Part shown: in pieces, positions 1 through 6,286 of the stretch
How positions within the stretch are numbered: the first letter of the stretch is position 1
Layout: each line of letters begins with the position of its first letter
NCBI GenBank assembly: GCA_007127575.1
Contig: SKZC01000214.1
Coordinates: 1 to 7,369 of the forward strand
DNA length: 7,369 bases
Source: Gemmatimonadota bacterium
Lineage (GTDB): Bacteria > Gemmatimonadota > Gemmatimonadetes > Longimicrobiales > Gaopeijiaceae
Direction: 5' to 3'
Notes under the pieces: model-generated
Told to the model about the DNA's origin: nothing
Databases searched by the model: none
The model's input: only the letters and a program-made list of their open reading frames with translations
Translations under genes and position numbers: made by a program

Positions 1-453
1 CTCCACGAGACGCCGGTATTCGGCGGCGGTGAGGCTGGGGCCCGGAAGGCTCACCCGGGAGTCGGGGCCGGAGCCGCTTCCGTGGCCCACGAGAACGATG
101 AGGACCTGGTCCTGAGGGGCGACCTCCTGGGCCAGCTCCTGGAATGCTCTCTCCACCTCCTCCCGGGTGGAGCGAGCCTGGACCCGTTCCGGGTCCCGCT
201 CCGGATCCTCCGTGAGAAGCCGGATGCGGTGGGGGGCCACACCGGCGTCCAGGGCGGCGTCGTACATCTCTTCCCCCCACTCGTAGAACCGATCCCGAAA
301 CTCGGGATCCCCCCCCAATCCGGTGACCACCAGCACGTGTGTATCCTGGGCCGAAGCCTCGCCCCCCGAGGGGAGGATCCCGGCCAGGGCCAGAACCGGG
401 AGGCCCAGAGCTAGCACCCGCAGGGACCGTCTCCCGCCGAGACCCCGTCTCAC
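1..453 (-). CDS. Secreted legumain/caspase-like (C13/C14-type, clan CD) peptidase homologue, 3' end outside window
   Basis: The reading frame starts at GTG 453-451 and stays open for 151 codons to the window edge, so the C-terminal part is missing. Residues 1-36 form a signal peptide: a basic n-region rich in Arg, a hydrophobic stretch VLALGLPVLALAG, then a likely cleavage ASA|QD. The mature part begins with a beta strand (HVLVVTGLGGD), then a helix (RDRFYEWGEEMYDAAL). Later comes VLIVLVGHGS at 117-126. A hydrophobic strand followed by His-Gly is the catalytic-His signature of clan CD cysteine peptidases; the catalytic Cys would lie beyond the edge, so activity cannot be judged. The following VSLPGPSLTAAEY resembles C13-like bacterial proteins as I remember them. 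The GTG overlaps the upstream TGA as GTGA, and GGAAGGG sits 6 nt before it, which supports this start and translational coupling to the VWA protein gene. It likely acts in the periplasm. The substrate is unknown. Confidence 0.8.
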   Translation of the reverse strand, partial: MRRGLGGRRSLRVLALGLPVLALAGILPSGGEASAQDTHVLVVTGLGGDPEFRDRFYEWGEEMYDAALDAGVAPHRIRLLTEDPERDPERVQARSTREEVERAFQELAQEVAPQDQVLIVLVGHGSGSGPDSRVSLPGPSLTAAEYRRLVE

Positions 454-2768
454 GCCCAGCCCTTCCGCCGCCGGACGAGCCACTCCGTGGAAAGGAGACC
501 GACGACCAGCAGGAAGACCACGGGAAGATCCCACAGGTCCCGCTCCTCCTCCGCCACTGTGCCCCGATCCGTGTGCTCCAGGGCCTGGGTCAGCCCGGAG
601 ACCGAGTTCGGCTCGTGGAACTCGCCCCCGGTCTCCCGAGCGATCCTCCGAAGGAGCTCCCCTCTCATGGCTCCGCTTCGGAGCTCGTCGTCCAGCACCC
701 CCACCTCCACCTGGATGGGGGGAGGACGGAGGAGAGGCGCCTCCTGGTTCTGGGAATCCAGGCGAACCTCCAGGTGGAACTCGTATGGCCCCTGCCTCTC
801 CGGAAGGTACGAGCCCTGGTACTGCCCGTCTCGGTCCACGCCCCAGGCGAGAACCATCTCCTCCTCCCCTCCCACCGGGTCCACCACTCGGGCGGTCACC
901 CACGCGTCATTCACCGGGAGGTAGGCTTCGTCCTTCACCCGGGCCACCAGCTCCACCTCCTCTCCGGGAGCAACCCGCGTCCGAACGGCCTCGGCGTACA
1001 CCGGGTCGGGCACCTCCTGGACCATCCACCTGAGGAGTTGGCGCCAGAACCTCTGGTGGGATTCGTCCTCCAACGGGACGTCGGCGTGCATCTGCCAGAG
1101 CCAGGTGTCCTGGACGGCCAGCGCCGCCGAGAGGCCAGCCCCGTAGGGCTGAAACGCCAGGACCGGCTGCCGTCCTCCCGGGACCTCCGGTCCTTCTCCT
1201 TCCAGAAGAACGGTGGCTCCGGCCCGAGGTGAACCCATCCGGTTCACCGTGGTGAGGGATGGAAGCCGGTCCCACCCCGCCAGGACCCCGCCGGCTTCAT
1301 CGTTCACATCGAAGTGGAGGGCGGGGTGGGCCTCCCCTCGAGGAGTGGGTCGGACCTGCACGTGAGCGAGAAAGGGGTCGTCCCTCCCCCCGTCCCCCGC
1401 CGGGTCCAGGGGAAAGACGGGAGCCAGAGGCGTACCTCCGTACCCTCCTTCTGCCATGGACCGGCGGCCGCCCAGAACCAAGAGCGATCCTCCCCGACGA
1501 TCCACGAAGTCATGGATCATGCGAAGCTGGTCCGACGAGAAGTAGCTGGCCTCCACACTTCCCAGAATGAGCGCACGATAGCGGGAGAGCTCCTCCCGGC
1601 TGGTGGGGAAGCCGTTGAGAAGCTCATCGGGGTTCTCCAGTCCCAAGCGGAGGTAGCGATCCTCCGCCGTCCTCTGCAGCACCACCAGCCGCACCGCTTC
1701 GTCGTCCTCCAGGGCCCGGCGGAGAAAGGCCACCTCGAAGCGAGGCTCCCCTTCGAAATAGAGGATCTTCTCCGGCTCACCTCGAACGCGAAGACTCACG
1801 TCTCGGTGGTTGTTTTCAGGAACCACCTCCCCGTCCTGCGGCGGCACTCGTACCCGCAGGGACCGGACTCCCGCCTCCTCCACCGTGAAGGGAACCTGGA
1901 CCGAGACGCTTCCGCCCCCCCGGGGAAGCTCCACCTCCCGGGATGCCAGAAGCCGGCCGTCTTCTTCCTCCACCTCCACCGGCACGACCACGCCGCCGAG
2001 ACCTTGATGGGAAACCACCGCTTCCGCCAATACGGTGGATCCCTGGAGCACGCTTCCGGGAAGCTCCACCCGGTCCAGCGACACATCGGGATCCAGCTCT
2101 TCGGCACCCACGCCCACCACATGCACGGGGATCCCCTGAGAGCGGTACGCCAGGAGAGCGTCCTCCAGCGCCCGAGGATCCTGATCCCCTCCATCCGTGA
2201 CCAGAACGACTCCGGCCAGGGGCACGGAGGCGAACTCCCGCCGCACGTGCTCCAGCGCGGGACCGATCCGGGTCCGACTCCCCTGAAAGGTCAGGGCTCC
2301 CGGCTCGTTGAGTCGTTCCGCCCCGGCGGAGAACCGAAAGTGCCTCACCAGAAACCGTTCCCTGAGCTCGTGGAGGAGAGGGCTCTCGCCCTCCACCGCC
2401 AGTTCCCGGGCCACTTCGCCTCGGCTCCTCCCCCCCACGTCCCGGATCTCCATGCTCCGAGAGTCGTCCACCAGGACCGCCACCACATTCTCCCTGGGAA
2501 CCACGGTGGAAAGGACCAGGGTAGGGCGCAGGAGACAGACGAGAAGGAGGCCGAGGACCGCCGCCCGCACACCGGCCAGGAGCCACCCCCTCCGTCCCCC
2601 GCCCAGGCCACTTCGGTAGCTCCACACCACCCCGGCCAAGGCTAGCGTCAGGACCGCAGCCAAAAGGAGCGGGGGCCAGGAAGCGGAAAAGATCAACTCC
2701 CCCTGCCGGTACGCCACCCGGGGGTGCCGGAAGAGAAACTCGAAAAGGGCGTCCAGGCTGCCGGCCAT
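450..2768 (-). CDS. Membrane-anchored VWA and glutamine-amidotransferase-like domain protein
   Basis: This encodes about 772 residues if ATG 2768-2766 is used. Two N-terminal membrane segments (about 30-50 and 62-83) precede a von Willebrand factor A domain (about 96-223). Its MIDAS metal site shows DxSxS as DDSRS at 101-105, a Thr near 166 and TDGGD at 191-195. An Ig-like beta region (about 230-328) follows, then a class I amidotransferase-like fold (about 333-580, including RALILGSVEASYF and LLVLGGRRSMAEGGY). A second beta domain (about 593-690) and a C-terminal membrane helix (about 747-765) with tail VRRRKGWA complete it. The nucleophilic Cys of true amidotransferases is absent, so this is probably a binding or scaffold domain. 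Basic residues between the first two helices and at the C-terminus predict that the large domains face the periplasm. Earlier in-frame GTG starts at 2864 and 2831 are possible; the ATG fits where this family usually begins but has no clear ribosome binding site. The peptidase gene overlaps its stop. The family resembles uncharacterised VWA/Bat-like proteins often found near MoxR ATPases; none is visible here. Confidence 0.88.
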   Translation of the reverse strand: MAGSLDALFEFLFRHPRVAYRQGELIFSASWPPLLLAAVLTLALAGVVWSYRSGLGGGRRGWLLAGVRAAVLGLLLVCLLRPTLVLSTVVPRENVVAVLVDDSRSMEIRDVGGRSRGEVARELAVEGESPLLHELRERFLVRHFRFSAGAERLNEPGALTFQGSRTRIGPALEHVRREFASVPLAGVVLVTDGGDQDPRALEDALLAYRSQGIPVHVVGVGAEELDPDVSLDRVELPGSVLQGSTVLAEAVVSHQGLGGVVVPVEVEEEDGRLLASREVELPRGGGSVSVQVPFTVEEAGVRSLRVRVPPQDGEVVPENNHRDVSLRVRGEPEKILYFEGEPRFEVAFLRRALEDDEAVRLVVLQRTAEDRYLRLGLENPDELLNGFPTSREELSRYRALILGSVEASYFSSDQLRMIHDFVDRRGGSLLVLGGRRSMAEGGYGGTPLAPVFPLDPAGDGGRDDPFLAHVQVRPTPRGEAHPALHFDVNDEAGGVLAGWDRLPSLTTVNRMGSPRAGATVLLEGEGPEVPGGRQPVLAFQPYGAGLSAALAVQDTWLWQMHADVPLEDESHQRFWRQLLRWMVQEVPDPVYAEAVRTRVAPGEEVELVARVKDEAYLPVNDAWVTARVVDPVGGEEEMVLAWGVDRDGQYQGSYLPERQGPYEFHLEVRLDSQNQEAPLLRPPPIQVEVGVLDDELRSGAMRGELLRRIARETGGEFHEPNSVSGLTQALEHTDRGTVAEEERDLWDLPVVFLLVVGLLSTEWLVRRRKGWA

Positions 2769-2954
2769 GGGAAGATCCGGAAAGGGGGTCGAAACCCCGT
2801 ACAGGATTCCAGGATCGGGTCGCTTCCTCACCTTGCACCTTGTGAGCCAGCCGAGCAAGGCCACTCCCGGTAGTACGTCCCGCTCCCACCCCTTATGACC
2901 CCTGACGGCCCCGTTTCGCTTAACCGAGGCTTGAACGGGCTCCGGCGGGAGGGT
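2769..2954. other. Gap between the transporter and VWA genes, with a weak inverted repeat
   Basis: This stretch lies downstream of the EamA stop and upstream of the chosen VWA start; it shrinks to 90 bp if the earliest GTG (2864) is used. It holds an inverted repeat CCCGTT (2910-2915) / AACGGG (2934-2939) with an 18-nt loop. There is no T-tract on either side, so it is not a convincing intrinsic terminator. On the minus strand AT-richer patches (GGTTAAGCG and GTCATAAGG) stand out from the GC-rich background and could belong to a promoter, but their spacing does not match a clean sigma-70 pair. An AAGG at 2838-2841 lies 6 nt before the alternative GTG start at 2831. Confidence 0.3.
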
Positions 2955-3827
2955 TCAGCGGCGGAAGAGGACGATCCCCCCAGCGATGAGGAGGAATCCG
3001 GCCAAGTGGAAGGCGTGTAGCGCCTCACCCAGGATGGGAACGGCCAGGACGGCGGTGAAGACCGGTACGAGGCAGACATACAAGCCGGCGGCACCGGCCC
3101 CCACCTCCTCCACCCCCCGGTTCCAGAAAAAGTAGGCGAGGATGGAAGGAAAGACGGCGACGTAGAGGACCGCGGCCACCAGCCCCGAGGACCAACGGGG
3201 CGAGCCCTGCACGCTCCACTCCCACAGAAAGACGGGAATGAGGAGGAGGGTTCCCACCACGAACGTGGCGCCCAGGAGGCTCAAAGGGTGGACCTGGGGA
3301 CGCCGGCGCAGAAGCACGGAATAGAGGGCGTAGATCACCATGGCGCCCGTCATCCACACGTCGCCGGAGACCAGATCCAACTCCAGCACCGCCCCGGGAT
3401 TCCCGCGGAGTACAACGGTGGCCCCACCGCCCATGGCCAGGAGGACGCCCAGGAGCTTTCGCGTCGAGACTCCTTGAGCGAAAAGGAGGAGCTCCAGGCC
3501 CACGATGGTGGCGGGCATCATGGTCTGGATCAGGGCGATGTTCGTCGCGGTGGTGGTGTGGGCGGCATGGTACAGGATCGTATTGAAGGTGCTGATCCCC
3601 AGCACCGAAAGCACCAGGACGACGGGCCAGGCCTCCAGAAGGGACCGGCGGTCCCGCACCATGTGTTTCCAGGCGAAGGGGAGGAGGAGGACGGTGGCCA
3701 ATGACCACCTGGAGAAGGCCAATGCCACGGGAGGTATCTCCTCGTGGAATGCCCGGCCCAGGAGGGCGTTTCCGGCCCAGAAGAGGGCCGCGAAAGCCAG
3801 AAGCAGGTGTCCGGAGGTTCGGGGCAT
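2955..3827 (-). CDS. EamA/DMT-superfamily transporter (two EamA repeats)
   Basis: This 290-residue inner-membrane protein has the length and layout of drug/metabolite transporters of the EamA (RhaT/YdcZ-like) family. I can place about ten hydrophobic helices, near 6-23, 33-53, 67-84, 92-112, 122-140, 156-173, 181-203, 214-234, 245-266 and 270-288. They form two repeated halves, about 6-140 and 155-289. Family-typical segments are LFWAGNALLGRAF near the N-terminus, ALIQTMMPATIVGLELLLF in repeat 1, and AYFFWNRGVEEVGAGAAGLY with PVFTAVLAVPILGE in repeat 2. The C-terminus ends in Arg-Arg, consistent with a cytoplasmic tail. Members export or import amino acids, metabolites or drugs; the substrate cannot be read from sequence. 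The ATG gives the normal family length, but the bases just upstream are pyrimidine-rich with no Shine-Dalgarno sequence, and a GC-rich inverted repeat lies 14 nt before it. It is divergent from the DUF5916 gene. Confidence 0.93.
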   Translation of the reverse strand: MPRTSGHLLLAFAALFWAGNALLGRAFHEEIPPVALAFSRWSLATVLLLPFAWKHMVRDRRSLLEAWPVVLVLSVLGISTFNTILYHAAHTTTATNIALIQTMMPATIVGLELLLFAQGVSTRKLLGVLLAMGGGATVVLRGNPGAVLELDLVSGDVWMTGAMVIYALYSVLLRRRPQVHPLSLLGATFVVGTLLLIPVFLWEWSVQGSPRWSSGLVAAVLYVAVFPSILAYFFWNRGVEEVGAGAAGLYVCLVPVFTAVLAVPILGEALHAFHLAGFLLIAGGIVLFRR

Positions 3828-4007
3828 GAGGACGGAAGGGTCCGGCGGCCGGGGCGCTCCCCTTACCGCCGGCCCTGGACAAAGGGTTTGTGGAAGCCAG
3901 GCTTCTGGAGGTACGTTTTGGACTCAGGGTTTCGGTGCCTCATCTTCGTTCCGGAAGCGCTGAGATCCACGGGAGCGTGGCCAACACTCTCACCCCGAGG
4001 CAGGACG
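3828..4007. promoter_or_regulatory. Divergent intergenic region between the transporter and DUF5916 genes
   Basis: These 180 bp must carry start signals for both genes unless one is read from further away. For the plus strand, a weak sigma-70-like pair is TTGGAC (3918-3923), a 17-bp spacer, and CATCTT (3941-3946), each matching consensus at 3 of 6 positions. A better signal is the GAGG at 3997-4000 (continuing into AGGA), 7 nt before the DUF5916 ATG, which acts as its ribosome binding site. A small inverted repeat GAAGC-CAG-GCTTC lies at 3893-3905. No convincing minus-strand promoter was found. Confidence 0.35.
3842..3872. repeat. Nested GC-rich inverted repeat in the transporter leader
   Basis: Outer arms CCGGCGG (3842-3848) and CCGCCGG (3866-3872) are perfect 7-bp complements. 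They enclose a second perfect dyad GGGG-CGCT-CCCC (3851-3862). In RNA from either strand this could fold as a two-level hairpin. It ends 14 nt before the EamA start codon on the minus strand, so it could be a leader structure or an operator. No T-tract follows it on either strand, which argues against an ordinary intrinsic terminator. In such GC-rich DNA some dyads arise by chance. Confidence 0.4.
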
Positions 4008-6275
4008 ATGGACAAGAGTCCCCCTTCACTGCGACGTCTCTTCCTCCTCACCCTCCTCCTTTTTTCCTCCACGGCCTATCCGGTTTATGGCCAGGCGGGA
4101 GAAGACGGAGACGATCCCGGGGGTCTCCCCGCCCTCCGGCTCGCGGAGGCCGTGCGGGTGGATGTGGGCCCGGTGGTGGACGGGAATCTCGATGACCCGG
4201 TCTGGGCCGAGGCGCCCCCCCTCTCCGGCTTCGTCCAGCACGAGCCCCAGGTGGGGTCTCCGGTTACGGAGGGGACCGAGGTACGCATCGTCTACGACGA
4301 CGACGCCCTCTACGTAGGCGCGTGGCTTTTCGACCGGGCACCCCAGGAAATCGTGGTAGGAGAGCGACGACGTAACGCGAACCTCCGACAGTCCGACGCC
4401 TTCATCATCGTCCTGGACACGTATCAGGACCGGCAGAACGGCTTCGTCTTCGGTACGAACCCCGGGGGGATCGAGTACGACGGCCAGGTCCGGGGCGGAG
4501 GGGGAGTGAATACGAACTGGGACGGGAGCTGGAGCGTGGCCACCTCCCGGGACACGGAGGGGTGGTACGTGGAGATGCGCATCCCGTTCTCCACCCTCCG
4601 TTATGGATCCCGGGAAGATCAGACCTGGGGGGTGAACGCCGCCCGCTACATCGGCCGGAAGAACGAGCAGGCCTTCTGGTCGCCGGTACCTCGGCAGTTC
4701 GACCTCTACCGACTCACGGAGGCAGGGCTGCTCCAGGGGATCTCTCCGCCCCCGCAACGGGTCACCACCGTCACCCCGTACGCGCTGGGGGCGGCCCAAC
4801 GCATCCCCACCCTGGAGCCGGGAACCACCTACCCGGTGGACTTCGGTGCCGACGCCAAGCTGGGAATTACCCCCAGCCTGAGCCTGGACCTCACGGTGAA
4901 CACCGACTTCGCTCAGGTGGAGGCCGACGACCAACAGGTGGACCTCACCCGCTTCAACCTCTTTTTCCCCGAAAAGCGCCCCTTCTTCCTGGAGAACTCC
5001 GACCTCTTCTCGGTGGTCTCCTCTCGACCCGGCGCCGCCCCCACTCCGGCACAGCTCTTCCACAGCCGCCGAATCGGAGTGCACCAGGGTCAGGAGGTTC
5101 CCATCGAGTGGGGAGCCCGTCTCTCGGGTCGAGTGGGAAGTACCGATGTGGGGCTCGTCCACATGTCTACCGAGGGCCGAGAGGGGGTACAGGACCCCAA
5201 CCGGTGGAGCGTCCTACGTCTAGCTCAGGAGCTACCGAACCGCTCCCGGGTCGGGGGGATGGTGACCCTCCGTTCCTCATCGCTGGACTCCGATGACTAC
5301 AACCGCCTCTACTCCGCCGACGCCCGCCTGGGGATCGGAGACCGATGGACCTTCGACGCGGTGGCGAGCCGGACGGACACCCCCGGGGTGGAGGAGGGCG
5401 AGGAGATGTACCTCATCGCCGGGGAGTACCGGACCACGGATTGGCAGCTCTCCGGTCACTACGACCGGATCGGACAGAACTTCCGGCCCGATGTGGGCTT
5501 CGTCCGAAGGGTGGGGTACAGCGAGAAGTATGCTCGCGCCATGCGCTTCATCCGGCTCCCGCAGGTGGAGTGGCTCCGGGAGCTCCGCCCCCACGTTCGC
5601 TACGCCCTCTCCCACGATCCGTCGGGCTTCAAGGAGACGGAGATCGTGCACATGCACACCCACGTGGAGTTCGAAAGCGGACATCTCACCATGCCCGCGG
5701 TGGACTGGGTCCTGGACGGTCTGAGTGAGCCGTTCCGGATCGCCGGAACGGACATCGTGGTTCCCCCGGGCACGTACAGCGGCTGGACCACGTGGAACAG
5801 CTTTCGGACGAACCCCGCCGCCACCATCTCCTTCAATACTCGAGGGGAGATCGGGAGCTTCCTCTCCGGTCGGCGGGCGGGAATCTCCGGCGGGGTGAAC
5901 CTGCGCCTCGGCGGGACCCTGTCCGGGGAGACCAGCGTGAACCACAATCGCATCCAGTTGGACGAAGGGACGTTCAACACCACCCTCACCCGATTTCGAC
6001 TTCGTTATGCCTTCACTCCGGCCCTCTCCCTGGAGTCGCTGGTCCAGTACAGCGACCAGACGGGGGTCTGGAGCGGGAACGTCCGCCTGGCCTGGCTCGA
6101 CACGGCGGGCACCGGGCTCTTCATCGTCTACAACGAGCGCCAGTTCCTGGACGATGTGGTGGGGATTCGGGGGATTCTTCCCGGGGACGCCCTGGAGCCT
6201 TCGGAGCGAAGCGTGGTCATCAAGTTCACTCGCCAGTTCGACGTTTCCCGGATGGCCGACGGCTTTCTGAACTGA
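4008..6275 (+). CDS. Exported DUF5916 protein with CBM9-like domain and outer-membrane beta-barrel
   Basis: This encodes 755 residues from ATG 4008, chosen because GAGG lies 7 nt upstream and a signal peptide follows directly (basic SLRR, then LFLLTLLLFSS, probable cleavage YG|QA near residue 28). The frame is open for 88 more codons upstream, but those carry no domain. Residues about 48-235 form a CBM9-like beta-sandwich: VDGNLDDPVWAEAP, then VRIVYDDDALYVGAWLFD, then DAFIIVLDTYQDRQNGFVFGTNP. About 245-755 is the DUF5916 region, with the hallmark FAQVEADDQQVDLTRFNLFF followed by PEKRPFFLEN at 301-330. The rest alternates short polar and aromatic strands as in an outer-membrane barrel (for example TRFRLRYAF, LSLESLVQYSD, GLFIVYNERQF), ending near SVVIKFTRQF. 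The final SRMADGFLN extends slightly past the expected last strand. Family function is unknown; a role in surface glycan binding or uptake is only a guess from CBM9. It is divergent from the transporter and convergent with the PPTase gene. Confidence 0.92.
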   Translation: MDKSPPSLRRLFLLTLLLFSSTAYPVYGQAGEDGDDPGGLPALRLAEAVRVDVGPVVDGNLDDPVWAEAPPLSGFVQHEPQVGSPVTEGTEVRIVYDDDALYVGAWLFDRAPQEIVVGERRRNANLRQSDAFIIVLDTYQDRQNGFVFGTNPGGIEYDGQVRGGGGVNTNWDGSWSVATSRDTEGWYVEMRIPFSTLRYGSREDQTWGVNAARYIGRKNEQAFWSPVPRQFDLYRLTEAGLLQGISPPPQRVTTVTPYALGAAQRIPTLEPGTTYPVDFGADAKLGITPSLSLDLTVNTDFAQVEADDQQVDLTRFNLFFPEKRPFFLENSDLFSVVSSRPGAAPTPAQLFHSRRIGVHQGQEVPIEWGARLSGRVGSTDVGLVHMSTEGREGVQDPNRWSVLRLAQELPNRSRVGGMVTLRSSSLDSDDYNRLYSADARLGIGDRWTFDAVASRTDTPGVEEGEEMYLIAGEYRTTDWQLSGHYDRIGQNFRPDVGFVRRVGYSEKYARAMRFIRLPQVEWLRELRPHVRYALSHDPSGFKETEIVHMHTHVEFESGHLTMPAVDWVLDGLSEPFRIAGTDIVVPPGTYSGWTTWNSFRTNPAATISFNTRGEIGSFLSGRRAGISGGVNLRLGGTLSGETSVNHNRIQLDEGTFNTTLTRFRLRYAFTPALSLESLVQYSDQTGVWSGNVRLAWLDTAGTGLFIVYNERQFLDDVVGIRGILPGDALEPSERSVVIKFTRQFDVSRMADGFLN

Positions 6276-6286
6276 GCCGGGTTCAG
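6272..6286. repeat. Dyad spanning the two convergent stop codons
   Basis: The 15 bases CTGAGCCGGGTTCAG are almost a palindrome (one G-T pair, one central base). They contain the TGA of the DUF5916 gene on the plus strand and the TGA of the PPTase gene on the minus strand. With only 7 bp between the genes there is no room for a separate intrinsic terminator, and this dyad has no loop of useful size and no T-tract, so it is unlikely to be one. Transcripts from the two sides probably overlap. Confidence 0.35.

Noticed and set aside
1314..2645. Long plus-strand open frame (443 codons) opposite the VWA gene
   Set aside because: It lies wholly antisense to a gene with clear domains, and its product is His/Pro/Arg-rich with no recognisable domain. 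Such frames are expected in GC-rich DNA.
2910..2939. CCCGTT/AACGGG inverted repeat as a terminator for the transporter gene
   Set aside because: It has only six base pairs around an 18-nt loop and no T-tract, so it is too weak to call a terminator. It is kept only as a note in the intergenic entry.
3744..4007. In-frame 88-codon extension upstream of the DUF5916 start
   Set aside because: It would bury the signal peptide inside the protein and overlap the transporter's 5' end. The ATG at 4008 has its own Shine-Dalgarno and is followed directly by the signal peptide.
4026..5162. Long minus-strand open frame (378 codons) opposite the DUF5916 gene
   Set aside because: It is antisense to a well-supported exported protein and its product is low-complexity, rich in Gly, Val, His and Arg with no domain. 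A similar shadow lies at 5277-6359.
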